This document shows, one piece after another, positions 49,911 to 59,430 of a stretch of DNA of 64,000 nucleotides (positions within the stretch are counted from its first letter, which is position 1; each line of letters begins with the position of its first letter). The notes beneath the pieces were generated by a model. That model was not told the DNA's origin and made no database searches. It saw only the letters and a list, made by a program, of their open reading frames with translations. Made by a program: the position numbers and the translations under genes. The DNA is taken from NCBI RefSeq assembly GCF_004135385.1, contig NZ_CP035493.1, positions 124,001 to 188,000 on the forward strand, in the 5' to 3' direction. Origin of the DNA: Xylanimonas protaetiae (GTDB taxonomy: Bacteria > Actinomycetota > Actinomycetes > Actinomycetales > Cellulomonadaceae).

Positions 49911-50678
49911 ATGGCGGTGATCACGTTGTGCTCGGCGGCGGGCTCGCCGGGGGTGACGACGACGGCGGTGGCCCTGGCGTGGAACTGGCAGCGGCCCGTG
50001 ATGCTCGTGGAAGCCGACCCGGTGGGCGGCTCCGCGATCCTGGCCGGGACGTTCGCCGGGATGCGCGAGTACCGGGCGGGGCTGGTCGAGCTGGCCACGA
50101 CGAACCTGGACCTGCGGGACGCGTTGACCGACGTCGCCGACCAGGTCGAGGGCACGCGGATCTCCTTGGTCGCGGGTCCGCGCTCGCACGTGCAGGTCCC
50201 CGGGCTCGAGCCGCTGTGGCCGCGGCTGGTCGACGCGCTGGACGACCTGGACGGGTCGGGGCAGGACGTCATCGTCGATGCCGGCCGCCTGGGGATGCGC
50301 GGGTCGCCGGAGCCGCTGCTCGCACTGGCGGACCTGACCTTGATCGTGGCCCGCACCGACCTGGTGGCCGTGTCGGCGGTGCGGACCTGGGCGGCCGCGC
50401 TGCGCGACGGCTCACCGGCCTGGCGTGACGCCGGGCTACTGCTGGTCGGTGCCGGGCAGCCGTACTCGGCCAAGGAGGTCGGCAAGCACCTGGACCTTCC
50501 CGTGGTCGCCACCGTGAAGGACGACGCCGCGGGCGCGGCCGTGTACCGCGACGGCGCCCCAGCTGGGCGCAGGTGGGCCAATGGGCCATACGTGCGCAGC
50601 GTGCAGGCCGCCCGGGAGGCCATCACCACACGCATCGCCCGCGGGCGAGCCGAGCTGCTCACGGAGGTCACGCCATGA
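49911..50678 (+). CDS. CpaE/TadZ-like MinD/ParA-family ATPase
   Basis: 255 residues. A deviant Walker A is seen at the start, ITLCSAAGSPGVTTTAVALAWN, where the usual K-G-G-x-GKT lysine is absent, as in many actinobacterial CpaE-like proteins. VEADPVGGSAILAG and DVIVDAGRLG follow. In Tad loci such proteins localise the secretion machine. Its stop overlaps the CpaF start (ATGA). Confidence 0.86.
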   Translation: MAVITLCSAAGSPGVTTTAVALAWNWQRPVMLVEADPVGGSAILAGTFAGMREYRAGLVELATTNLDLRDALTDVADQVEGTRISLVAGPRSHVQVPGLEPLWPRLVDALDDLDGSGQDVIVDAGRLGMRGSPEPLLALADLTLIVARTDLVAVSAVRTWAAALRDGSPAWRDAGLLLVGAGQPYSAKEVGKHLDLPVVATVKDDAAGAAVYRDGAPAGRRWANGPYVRSVQAAREAITTRIARGRAELLTEVTP

Positions 50679-52261
50679 CGAACGACACCCAGACCCCGCC
50701 GACGCCTGCGACCGGACCCGACGAGCCGGGCAAGCGACCCCGCCGCCTGTCGTCAGTCCCGCTGTTCACCCAGCCACCCCACCCCTCGCCTCCCGCCCGC
50801 GCCCGCGCCACGCGCGGCGCGCTGCCGCCGCGGCCGGGTGAGCCGCTGCCCGAGCCGCCGCTGCCGCCGCTGCCGGCGCATCTGGTCGAGGCCGTCGAGG
50901 CCGTCGAGGTCGACTGGTCGCTCGTGGCCCGGTTGCGCCAGCGGGCCTCGGAGCAGATCGCGCGCGCCGAGCACGCCGACGGCACCCCGTCGGACAGGGC
51001 GGACCAGAAGCAGCGCGGCCTGGCGATCGTCATCGACCTGGTCACCTCCGCGAACACCGAGCGCGTCGACGCCGGGTCACCGGCCTGGGAACCGGCCCAT
51101 CTGCACGCCCTGACCAAGGCGGTGCGGGACTCGCTGTTCGGGCTGGGCCGGCTGCAGCCGCTGGTGGACCGGCCCGACGTGGAGAACATCGAGATCGCCG
51201 GGCACGACCACGTGCGCCTGCAGCTGCTCGACGGCTCCTACGAGGCTGGCCCACCGGTGGCCGACTCGGACGAGGAACTCGTCGACTTCCTGGTGTTCCT
51301 CGCCTCACGCTCGGAGACCAGCGCCCGCTCCTTCTCCCCCGCCCAGCCGAACCTCGACCTACGGCTCGACGGCGGCGCCCGCCTGGCCGCAACGGCATGG
51401 GTGTCCACCCGCCCGCAGGTCACCATCCGGCTGCACCGCCTCGTCGACGTCACCCTGGACGACCTGGCCGCGAACGGCACCCTCACGGATGTGCAGGCGT
51501 CGTTCCTGCGCGCGGCAGTGCGGGCACGCAAGTCGATCGTGGTCTCCGGGGCGCAGGGCGCGGGCAAGACGACGCTGATGCGGGCGCTGTGCGGCGAGAT
51601 CCCGTACGAGGAGTCGATCGGCACGTTCGAGACCGAGTACGAGCTGTTCTTGCACGAGATGCCCGACCGGCACGCGATGGTCCGCCACTTCGAGGCCCGT
51701 CCCGGCGCTGGGGAGGTCGGCCCGGACGGACGCCCGGCCGGCGAGTACTCGATCGACCAGCTGCTGCGCAACTCCTACCGGCAGAACCTGTCACGGCAGA
51801 TCGTCGGGGAGGTCCGCGGCGCCGAGGTGTGGGCGATGCTCGAGGCGATGGAGTCCGGGTCCGGTTCGCTGTCCACGACACACGCCACCGACGCCGAGAA
51901 CGCGATCCACAAGCTCGTCACGTGCGCGATGAAGGCCGGCCCGGGCATCACCCCCGACCTCGCCACCCGCAAGCTCGCGCAGGCGATCGACCTGATCGTG
52001 CACGTCGACCTCGACCTCACAGTTGGCACCGGTGCCGGTGCCGGTGCCGCTGGGCAAGCTCGCCCGCGGCGCACCGTCTCGGAGATCATCGCCGTCAACC
52101 GTGGTGAGCAGGCCCCGGGGTACGCGGTCACGCACGTGTTCAGGTCCGACGGCGCGGGCCCCGGCCTCCCGCACGTGCTGCCGCAGGAGTACCGCGCCCT
52201 GGCCCGGTACGGGTTCGACCTGGACGCCTTCCTGCGCGCCGGCCGCGGCGAGGTGGCCTGA
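50675..52261 (+). CDS. CpaF/TadA-type secretion ATPase
   Basis: 528 residues. A proline-rich N-terminus (about 1-75) precedes the ATPase: PDVENIEIAGHDHVRLQ, the Walker A VSGAQGAGKTTLMRAL (Lys about 300), an Asp box, and GEVRGAEVWAMLEAMESGSGS followed by STTHATDAENAIHKL. This family powers assembly of Tad pili and type IV secretion. Central gene of the Tad-like operon and the best anchor for its identification. Confidence 0.94.
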   Translation: MTNDTQTPPTPATGPDEPGKRPRRLSSVPLFTQPPHPSPPARARATRGALPPRPGEPLPEPPLPPLPAHLVEAVEAVEVDWSLVARLRQRASEQIARAEHADGTPSDRADQKQRGLAIVIDLVTSANTERVDAGSPAWEPAHLHALTKAVRDSLFGLGRLQPLVDRPDVENIEIAGHDHVRLQLLDGSYEAGPPVADSDEELVDFLVFLASRSETSARSFSPAQPNLDLRLDGGARLAATAWVSTRPQVTIRLHRLVDVTLDDLAANGTLTDVQASFLRAAVRARKSIVVSGAQGAGKTTLMRALCGEIPYEESIGTFETEYELFLHEMPDRHAMVRHFEARPGAGEVGPDGRPAGEYSIDQLLRNSYRQNLSRQIVGEVRGAEVWAMLEAMESGSGSLSTTHATDAENAIHKLVTCAMKAGPGITPDLATRKLAQAIDLIVHVDLDLTVGTGAGAGAAGQARPRRTVSEIIAVNRGEQAPGYAVTHVFRSDGAGPGLPHVLPQEYRALARYGFDLDAFLRAGRGEVA

Positions 52262-52262
52262 G

Positions 52263-53138
52263 ATGCCCGGGCACCTCGCCGGATACGTCGCCGCCGGGCT
52301 GCTGGTCGCGGGCGGGCTGACGCTCGGTGTCTTGGCCCTGACCGGGCAGCTCGACCAGGCCGCCGCACCGCGCCCGCCGAGCCGACGCTCACCGCTGGGA
52401 CGCCTGCGACGGGTCGCACGGCGCACGTGGGGTCTGCTCGGGGTATCGGTGGTCGCCGGGATCGCCGCGTGGCAGGTCACCGGGTGGGTCATCGCCGTCG
52501 TCGCGGTGCCGCTGGCCGCCCTAGGCCTGCCGTGGCTGCTGTCGTCCCAGGGGGCGCAGGCGACGATCGCCCGGCTGGAGGCGCTGGAGGACTGGACCCG
52601 CTCGCTGGCTGGGGTGCTGCACGTCGGGATCGGCCTGGAGGAGGCTCTCGCCGCCTCGGCGCGCTCGGCACCGGCCACGATCGCGCCCGAGGTGCACCGG
52701 CTCGTCGCGCGGCTGCGCGCCCGGTGGAACACCGAGGAGGCGATCCGGGCGTTCGCCGACGACCTGGACGACGCGACCGGCGACCTCGTCGCCGCGAACC
52801 TCATCCTCGCCGTCCGGCGTCGCGGCCACGGCCTGTCGACGGTGCTCGAAGCGCTGGCCGCGTCGGTCGCCGACGACGTGCGCAACCGCCGTCAGATCGA
52901 GGCCGACCGGGCCAAGCCGCGGACCACCGCCCGCTGGGTCACGATCATCAGCGCCGCCATGATCGCGTTCCTCGCGATCTCCGGAGACTACGTGCGCCCG
53001 TACGCCACGCCGCTGGGTCAGGTCGTCCTGGTCGCCCTGCTGTCGGCGTACGTGGGCTGCCTCGTGTGGCTCAAGAAGACGGCCGCCGGGCGTCCCGCAC
53101 CACGCATCCTGGGCCGGCAAGCCGGGAGCCGGTCATGA
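52263..53138 (+). CDS. TadB-like membrane protein (type II secretion F domain)
   Basis: 291 residues. Membrane segments at the N-terminus (about 5-25 and 55-90) and near the C-terminus (about 225-280) surround a cytoplasmic GspF-like domain with LEDWTRSLAGVLHVGIGLEEAL and LVAANLILAVRRRGHGLSTVLEALA. Forms the inner-membrane platform of the Tad pilus with the next protein. Starts one base after the CpaF stop. Confidence 0.9.
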   Translation: MPGHLAGYVAAGLLVAGGLTLGVLALTGQLDQAAAPRPPSRRSPLGRLRRVARRTWGLLGVSVVAGIAAWQVTGWVIAVVAVPLAALGLPWLLSSQGAQATIARLEALEDWTRSLAGVLHVGIGLEEALAASARSAPATIAPEVHRLVARLRARWNTEEAIRAFADDLDDATGDLVAANLILAVRRRGHGLSTVLEALAASVADDVRNRRQIEADRAKPRTTARWVTIISAAMIAFLAISGDYVRPYATPLGQVVLVALLSAYVGCLVWLKKTAAGRPAPRILGRQAGSRS

Positions 53139-54043
53139 GTACCGGGCTGGTCATGTCGATCATCGCCGGCGCCAGCGTCGGCCTGGGGGTCGCGCTGCTG
53201 CTCACCCAGATCCTGCCCGCCAAGGCCGACCTGCCCGGCGCGCTGGAACGCCTCTCCCCCACTCGCCACACCGCGACCATGGCGCGAGCCGACGCCCGCG
53301 CGGCGACCCGCACCGACCGGGTGGGGCGGTGGGCCATGGCGAACCTGCCCACCGGCCTGTGGGTCCGCACCCCGCATCGCGAGCTCGCGCTGCTGGACCG
53401 GCCGCTGTCGCAGTTCTACGGCGAGAAGCTCGCCCTCGCGGCGGTCGGCCTCGTGCTGCCCGTCGCGCTCGCGACGTTCTACACGACCCTGGGCCTGCAC
53501 CCGCCCGTCGCGCTGCCCGCCGTGGTGTCACTCGGGCTGGCGGCGGTGCTGTTCTTCGCCCCGAACCGCACCGCCGTACAGGACGCGAAGAAGGCGCGCA
53601 CCGAGTTTCGCCGCGCCCTGGGCGCCTACATCGAGCTCGTCGCCCTGGAACGGACCAACGGTGCCGGGGTGCGTCAGGCGATGGAAGCCGCCGCCGGCGT
53701 CGGCGACACCTGGGTGTTCACCCGGCTGGACGAAGAGCTGTCCCGCTCCCGCCTGTCCGGGGTGGCGCCCTGGACCGCGCTACGGACCCTGGGCGACGAC
53801 CTCGCCCTGCCCGAGCTGCACGACTTCGCCGACATCATGCGGCTGTCCGGCGAACAGGGCGCCGCGGTCTACACGAACCTGCGCGCACGAGCCGACTCGA
53901 TGCGCACAGCACTGCTCGGTGAGGAGCTCACCGAAGCCAACGCCACCGGCGAACGCATGTCGATCCCCGGCGCCGTCCTCGGCGTCGTCTTCATGGCGCT
54001 GCTCATCGCACCCGCGCTCCTGCGGATGTTCACGCACACCTGA
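53135..54043 (+). CDS. TadC-like membrane protein (type II secretion F domain)
   Basis: 302 residues, ATGA overlap with tadB-like gene. Membrane segments about 5-25, 110-150 and 275-300; cytoplasmic domain with FRRALGAYIELVALERTNGAGVRQAMEAAA and LPELHDFADIMRLSGEQGAAVY, typical of TadC. Second platform protein of the Tad machinery. Confidence 0.9.
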   Translation: MSTGLVMSIIAGASVGLGVALLLTQILPAKADLPGALERLSPTRHTATMARADARAATRTDRVGRWAMANLPTGLWVRTPHRELALLDRPLSQFYGEKLALAAVGLVLPVALATFYTTLGLHPPVALPAVVSLGLAAVLFFAPNRTAVQDAKKARTEFRRALGAYIELVALERTNGAGVRQAMEAAAGVGDTWVFTRLDEELSRSRLSGVAPWTALRTLGDDLALPELHDFADIMRLSGEQGAAVYTNLRARADSMRTALLGEELTEANATGERMSIPGAVLGVVFMALLIAPALLRMFTHT

Positions 54044-54071
54044 CAGTCACCAGCCCTAGGAAGGAACCACC

Positions 54072-54266
54072 ATGTACCGGCTCATCGCGACCCTGACGAC
54101 CCTCAAAGCGTACGTTTTCACAAAGCTCGAGGACCCCGAGCCCGAGCGTGGCTCAGGCAGCACCCTGGAGATCGTGTTCTGGGCGGCGGCGGTTCTCGTC
54201 CTGGCAGGCGTCGTCTACGCGGCCATCAACAGCTACGTCAATGCCACCGCGGCACGGATCCAGTAG
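54072..54266 (+). CDS. Small Flp-like pilin candidate
   Basis: 64 residues. A short basic leader precedes EPERGSGSTLEIVFWAAAVLVLAGVVYAAINSY, a Glu at +5-like position before a hydrophobic helix as in Flp/type IV prepilins. GAAGGAACCACC lies before the ATG. It sits exactly where Flp pilin genes occur, between TadC and the TadE-like genes. The processing site is inferred. Confidence 0.8.
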   Translation: MYRLIATLTTLKAYVFTKLEDPEPERGSGSTLEIVFWAAAVLVLAGVVYAAINSYVNATAARIQ

Positions 54267-54687
54267 CCGCCGACGCCCCCGGCGGCGCGCGGCGGCGCGG
54301 GTCCGGCGACCGGAATGGGGTTCGGATCGCGGTTCGGCCACGATCGAACTCGCCATCGTGCTGCCCGCGTTCATGGTGCTGATGCTCCTCGGCGTGCAGG
54401 CCGCGCTGTACTTCCACGCCCGCACCGTCGCGATCACCGCCGCGACCGAGGGCGCCAAGGCGGCAGCCGTCCTCGACGGGCGCACCGCCGACGGCGAGGC
54501 CGCCGCCCTCGCGTTCGTCGCCGAGGCCGGTGGCGACGACGTCCTGCCCGACGTCGCCACCACCGCCGAGATGACGACAGACGCGGTCACCCTCGTGGTC
54601 ACCGGCAGGTCCCTGTCGCTCGTACCCGGCTGGGACCCCGAGGTCCGCCAGCACGCGACCACGCCACGAGAACGGCCCACACCATGA
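54241..54687 (+). CDS. TadE-like pseudopilin
   Basis: 148 residues from the ATG at 54241, which overlaps the end of the pilin gene by 26 bases. After a basic N-terminus comes GSATIELAIVLPAFMVLMLLGVQAALYFHARTVA, the TadE motif (conserved Glu in a hydrophobic helix). Minor pilin-like protein of the Tad pilus. The start is uncertain because the region before the motif is compositionally extreme. Confidence 0.83.
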   Translation: MPPRHGSSSRRRPRRRAAARVRRPEWGSDRGSATIELAIVLPAFMVLMLLGVQAALYFHARTVAITAATEGAKAAAVLDGRTADGEAAALAFVAEAGGDDVLPDVATTAEMTTDAVTLVVTGRSLSLVPGWDPEVRQHATTPRERPTP

Positions 54688-55151
54688 CCATGACCAGGCA
54701 GCCCCACCTGTCGGTGCTCCGCCGGGCGGAGCGTGAGTCCGAGCGCGGCTCGGCCACGATCGAGGCGGCGATCCTCGTGCCCGCCTTCGGGCTGCTCGTC
54801 CTGCTGGTCGTGCTCGGTGGCCGCATCGCCCTCGCGCACCAGGTCGTGCAGTCCGCCGCGGCCGACGCCGCCCGCGCGGCGTCCCTGGAACGCACCACCA
54901 CGACCGCACACAACGCGGCCACCGACGCCGCCACGCTCACCCTGGCCGGACAGCAGCTCGACTGCGCCCACGTCGATGTCACCGTCGAGGCGACCGGGTT
55001 CGACGCACCGCCGGGCGCCGCCTCCACCGTGACGGTCACCGTGAGCTGTGCCGTCGACCTCGCCGACCTGACCGCCATCCCCGGGTTGCCCGGCACAAGG
55101 ACCGTCGAGGCCACCATGACCAGCCCCATCGACAGGTGGCGATCCCAGTGA
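54684..55151 (+). CDS. Second TadE-like pseudopilin
   Basis: 155 residues, ATGA overlap with the previous gene. RGSATIEAAILVPAFGLLVLLVVLGGRIALAHQVV is the TadE-type helix, followed by a short beta-rich C-terminal domain with a Cys pair (LDCAHVDV, TVSCAVDL) that may form a disulfide. Probably a minor subunit. Confidence 0.85.
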   Translation: MTMTRQPHLSVLRRAERESERGSATIEAAILVPAFGLLVLLVVLGGRIALAHQVVQSAAADAARAASLERTTTTAHNAATDAATLTLAGQQLDCAHVDVTVEATGFDAPPGAASTVTVTVSCAVDLADLTAIPGLPGTRTVEATMTSPIDRWRSQ

Positions 55152-55591
55152 CACGAGACCAGCACAAGCGACGTCCCCGCGACCCGGAGCGGGGCTCGGT
55201 CTCGGCGTGGGCCGCGATCTGCACCCTTGGGCTCATCCTGTGCGCCGGCCTGGCCGTCGACCTCGGCGGCCAGGTGCACACCCTCCAACGCACCCACGAC
55301 CTGGCACAGCAGGCCGCCCGCGCCGGCGGGCAAGCACTCGCCGCAGCGCACGCGATGCGCGGCGACGTCCTGACCGTCGACACCACCGCGGCCAAGGCTG
55401 AAGCCACCCGCTACCTCGAAGCCGCCGGAGCCACCGGCACCGTCACCGTCTCGGACGGCACCCGGGTCACCGTCACCGTGACCGGCACCTACGACACCGT
55501 CATCCTCGGTGTCATCGGCATCAACGCCCTGGACGTCACGGCCACCGCCACGTCCCGCACCGTGCGGACCCTGGGAGGCATCGAACAATGA
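55148..55591 (+). CDS. TadG/Rv3654c-like secreted protein
   Basis: 147 residues from the GTG that overlaps the previous stop (GTGA). PERGSVSAWAAICTLGLILCAGLAVDLGGQVHTLQRTHDLAQQAARAGGQALA matches the N-terminal helix of actinobacterial TadG-like (helicase/secretion neighbourhood) proteins. Minor pilin or adhesin-like part of the system. Followed by the LysM-BTAD gene with an ATGA-type overlap. Confidence 0.82.
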   Translation: MTRDQHKRRPRDPERGSVSAWAAICTLGLILCAGLAVDLGGQVHTLQRTHDLAQQAARAGGQALAAAHAMRGDVLTVDTTAAKAEATRYLEAAGATGTVTVSDGTRVTVTVTGTYDTVILGVIGINALDVTATATSRTVRTLGGIEQ

Positions 55592-58500
55592 GGCTCGCTC
55601 ACCGGCTCCAGGGCGTGGCCGGGCTTGCCGCGATCGTCGCGTTCGTCGTCGGCGTCCCCGCGATCCTGCTCGCCGCTCGGATCGCGCCGTGGGCCACCAA
55701 CTGGGCCATGGTCTCCCAGCGGCTGACCATCGCCGACAACGGCACCCTCCTGGTCCTGTTCCTCGGGCTGCTCGCGTGGCTCGGCTGGGCCTACTTCACC
55801 GTCTCCTTTGTCGCCGAAGCCGCCGCCCGCATCCGCGACACCCGCCCGCCCCACGTGCACGGCTTCGGGCTGTCCCAGGCCGTGGCCCGCCGCATGTTCG
55901 ACGTCGCAGCCCTCGCGTTCGTCGCGATGCCCTCGCTCGCCACCGCGGCCACCCCCGCCGCCGCGTCCCCTGCCGTCACAGTCACCCAGCCGCTGAGCCC
56001 CGCAGCGCAGGCTCCCCCACCGTCGGACGCCCCCACGGCGACGGCGAGCACGCCCTCGACGGCAGCACCCGACCCCGGAGCCGGCACCGCCCCGTACACG
56101 GTGCGGCGCGGGGACAGCCTGTGGCGCATCGCCGAGCAGCAGCTCGGCGACGGGCACCGGTGGACCGAGATCCACGCCCTGAACCGGGCCACGCTCGGCG
56201 CCGACCCCGACCTCATCACCCCCGGCACGCTCCTGCTCCTGCCCGAGCCGCCCATCACCACGACCCTGGACAACGGCACGTACGTCGTGCAGCCGGGAAA
56301 CACACTCTCCCAGATCGCCCGGGACGAGCTCGGGGACGCCGCCCGCTACCCCGAGATCGTCGAGTCGTCCGAGGACATTCCTCAGCCCGGCGGCGAGCAC
56401 CTGACCGACCCCGACCTCATCAAGCCCGGCTGGACCGTCGACATCACCCCCGACGCGGACCCGACCACCGCAACGGCTGCTCCCTCGACCACGGCCACCC
56501 CGGAGGCCGAGGCAAAGCCACCCATCACCGCCGGACCGCAGCACGAACCCGGGCCCGCGTCGCCGCCCGCCCTCGAACCGCACACGTCGGCCACCGCGCC
56601 CACACCCGCCGCTGCAGGCACGCCACCGACACCTGCCACGCCACGCAGCGCCGCACCCGCCGACCAGCCATCCCGTGAGACCACCACGCCCGCAGACACG
56701 TCCGACCACGGCAGATCGTTGCCCGCCTGGTTCGTCCCCGGCCTGAGCGGGGCCGGATCCCTTCTCGGCGCGGGAGTCTTCCTCACGGTGCGCGCCCACC
56801 GCCGCACCCAGCTGCGCTCCCGCATCCCCGCCCACGTCATCGCACCGATCCCCGCCGCCCTGGTCCCCGCCGACGAAACCGCCCGCGCCGCCGGAACACG
56901 GATGGCCGACGCCGTCCAAGCACTCGATCGCGCGCTCCAGACCCTTGCGGCCGCGTTCCTCGAACCTTCCTGCTACCCGCCCGTCGTCGCCGTCGAACTG
57001 ACCCAGGCTCGGGTCCGTGTGCACCTTGCCGAGGACACCACGCTCCCCCAACCCTGGACCGGAGAGGGCTCCACCTGGTCGGCGCCCCTGGACGCCAGGC
57101 TGCCCGGCGTCGAGATGATCCCGCCCTACCCGATGCTCGTCTCGGTCGGGCAAGCCGCCGACGGCACCCTGTGGATGGTCAACCTCGAACGACTCGGCAC
57201 CCTGACCGTCACCGGGACGCCCGCCGACGTCGCAGCCTTCGCCCGCCACGTCGCAGCCGAGCTCGCCGTCAGCCCCTGGTCCTTCCTGGTCGACGTGCAC
57301 GTCGTCGGCCTGACCGGCGAACTGGACGCGTTCAACGCTGGCCGGGTGCGCCACTCACCCGCCGGGGACCTCACCCCGCTCGACGACCTCGCCGCCGACA
57401 TCGAGGCCTCCCGCGACACCGGCGACTGGGACCCCGAGGACCTCACCACACTCGTGCTCGGCCCCGCGAGCGCCGACGCCGCGAGCGTGCAGCGCCTGGC
57501 CACCGCGATCATCGAACACACCGCGCGCCCCGGCGTGAGCCTCATCGCTCTCAACCCCGACGAACCCATCACCGGCGCCGTCACCGCCGAGATCACCACC
57601 GACCGGCGCCTGCACATCCGGTCCCTCGGGATCGACGTCGAGGCCGCGCTGCTGACCGCCGCAGAGGCCGCCACGACCGCCGACCTCCTCAGCGTCACCG
57701 ACACCCACGAGAACATCCCCATGCCCGTGGACCCCACGGCGACCGACGGGCTCGCCGCCCTGATCGATGCCGGTGGGGCGATCCGCGCCGAGCACGTCGA
57801 GCCGCGACCCGCCGACGACGAACCGGCCGGTGGTACCTCGCTGCTGCCCGACCCCGCCGACCAGTACGCCGCCGACGCCGCCCTGACCGTCGAGGACGTG
57901 GGCGCCCTCGCACCCGCCGTCCCCGACGCGACCACGTCCAAGGTCCTGGCCGCCGACCCACACCTGGACCGCGACCACGAATGGTGGACCCGCGGATCCG
58001 GCTGCCCCGTCCCGCGCCTCATACTCCTCGGCCCGGTAGACATCCACGGCCTGCACGCAGCACCCGCCGTCTCCGACCGCAAGAGACACCACGCCGAGCT
58101 CGCCGCCTACCTGTGGCTGCACCCCGGCGGTGTGCGCTCCTCCCAGATCGGCGAAGCCTTCAACTGCACGGACGGACGCGCCCGCGCCGACGTCGGAAAC
58201 CTTCGCACCAGCTTCGGCGAACGCCACGTCCCCCGAGCACCACGCGGCGGACAAGCCGGCACCGAGAAGTGGCCCGGAGCCCACCTGCGCGACGTGCTCG
58301 TCGACCTCGACCTCTTCCGCCGCCTCCGCGCCCGCGGCCTGGCCCTCGGCGCGAGAGACGGCAAGCCTGACGGGATCGACTACCTCGTCAAGGCACTCGG
58401 GCTCGTGCAGGGCGAACCGTTCTCGGACGACCGCGAAGGCGCATGGGTGTGGATGCACGAAGGTGAACGCATCGACCACGAGATCGCCGCCGCCATCGTC

Positions 58501-58788
58501 GACACCGCCCTGCTCGTCCACGCCGCCACCCTGCACGCCGATCCGCCAGACCTCGGCACCGCCCACCACGCTGCCACTGCAGCGCTGCTCGCCTCCCCCT
58601 ACGACGAGCCCGCACGGCTGGCGCTGGCCAAGGTAGAGGACGCCGCCGGCAACCACACCGAAGCGCAACGGCTACGCCGGGCCGAGGTCTTCGGCCGCAC
58701 CGACGACGATCGCCCACCGATCGACCCGACACCACGCTCCGCGACGGTCATTCGCACGCATGCGCGCCAGCGCCCGGAATCGAACTGA
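55588..58788 (+). CDS. Large LysM-BTAD membrane protein
   Basis: 1066 residues. Two or three membrane segments (about 13-35, 50-75, 110-120) are followed by an Ala/Pro linker, two LysM domains (YTVRRGDSLWRIAEQQLG about 170-215; YVVQPGNTLSQIARDELGD about 232-290), a long Ala/Pro/Thr linker, another membrane segment about 381-402, and a cytoplasmic part ending in a winged-helix-like region (about 807-880) and a BTAD/TPR-type domain (about 905-1040). LysM domains bind peptidoglycan outside, while BTAD is a regulatory domain of SARP-like proteins inside. It closes the Tad-like operon and probably links pilus assembly to the cell wall or senses it. Confidence 0.87.
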   Translation: MRLAHRLQGVAGLAAIVAFVVGVPAILLAARIAPWATNWAMVSQRLTIADNGTLLVLFLGLLAWLGWAYFTVSFVAEAAARIRDTRPPHVHGFGLSQAVARRMFDVAALAFVAMPSLATAATPAAASPAVTVTQPLSPAAQAPPPSDAPTATASTPSTAAPDPGAGTAPYTVRRGDSLWRIAEQQLGDGHRWTEIHALNRATLGADPDLITPGTLLLLPEPPITTTLDNGTYVVQPGNTLSQIARDELGDAARYPEIVESSEDIPQPGGEHLTDPDLIKPGWTVDITPDADPTTATAAPSTTATPEAEAKPPITAGPQHEPGPASPPALEPHTSATAPTPAAAGTPPTPATPRSAAPADQPSRETTTPADTSDHGRSLPAWFVPGLSGAGSLLGAGVFLTVRAHRRTQLRSRIPAHVIAPIPAALVPADETARAAGTRMADAVQALDRALQTLAAAFLEPSCYPPVVAVELTQARVRVHLAEDTTLPQPWTGEGSTWSAPLDARLPGVEMIPPYPMLVSVGQAADGTLWMVNLERLGTLTVTGTPADVAAFARHVAAELAVSPWSFLVDVHVVGLTGELDAFNAGRVRHSPAGDLTPLDDLAADIEASRDTGDWDPEDLTTLVLGPASADAASVQRLATAIIEHTARPGVSLIALNPDEPITGAVTAEITTDRRLHIRSLGIDVEAALLTAAEAATTADLLSVTDTHENIPMPVDPTATDGLAALIDAGGAIRAEHVEPRPADDEPAGGTSLLPDPADQYAADAALTVEDVGALAPAVPDATTSKVLAADPHLDRDHEWWTRGSGCPVPRLILLGPVDIHGLHAAPAVSDRKRHHAELAAYLWLHPGGVRSSQIGEAFNCTDGRARADVGNLRTSFGERHVPRAPRGGQAGTEKWPGAHLRDVLVDLDLFRRLRARGLALGARDGKPDGIDYLVKALGLVQGEPFSDDREGAWVWMHEGERIDHEIAAAIVDTALLVHAATLHADPPDLGTAHHAATAALLASPYDEPARLALAKVEDAAGNHTEAQRLRRAEVFGRTDDDRPPIDPTPRSATVIRTHARQRPESN

Positions 58789-58800
58789 CAGGCGCCCCGG

Positions 58801-58835
58801 CGTTCGCGGGGCCGGGACAAGGAGGGCCGCGAACG
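58801..58835 (+). terminator. Possible terminator after the Tad-like operon
   Basis: CGTTCGCGG and CCGCGAACG, nine perfect pairs around a 17-base G-rich loop, 12 bases after the operon's last stop. Confidence 0.55.
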
Positions 58836-59430
58836 ACGCGTCTGCAGGGGTGGTCGGCTGGTAGGGCAGCCGGTGGTCGGTGGCGTTGGAACGGGCCAGG
58901 CGCAGCTGGGTGTGCGCGACCAGCACGAGCCATGGTCCACCGGTCCGCGGCAGCGGGACCAGTGGCCCTACTCGGCCGCGGCGATGCCGGAGCGGGACTC
59001 GTCGGGGAGGGCGGCGCGTCGGATGGGGATGCTGGCGACGGCGACTAGAGTGTGTCCCCCAACGCTGACTTGAGGCGGGCTGAGGTCACGGCATCGGCCG
59101 GGTCCCGTGGTGGGCTGACGAGCAAGATCCACCACGTCGACGGGCGGGGACGCCCACTCGCGGTGGTGGTCACTCCTGGGCAGTCACACGCGTCGGGCAG
59201 GCGCCCGAGCTCGTGCTGACGGACATCTGGGTGCGGCGCCTGGGCGCGGGTCGCCCGCGCCCAGGCGCTCACGAGCCGGCGGCCACAGATTGGAGACACG
59301 GCCAAGACGCAAGCAGGATGTCCTCTGAGAGCCTGCTACGGGTTGTTTACTCGTCGGCTTCGTGCCATTGTCCAGTTACCCGGGGCAATCGATGGAGACG
59401 GCCCCACCGGAACCCATCAAGGAGGAAGGG
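58836..59430. other. Intergenic region without a convincing gene
   Basis: About 595 bases. Short open frames on both strands have no motif or consistent codon bias. It could contain remnants of deleted genes. The GGAGGA at 59421-59426 is the ribosome site of the next gene. Confidence 0.5.

Noticed and set aside
58672-58926. Minus-strand frame over the end of the LysM-BTAD gene
   Set aside because: Overlaps a well-supported gene and lacks any recognisable domain.
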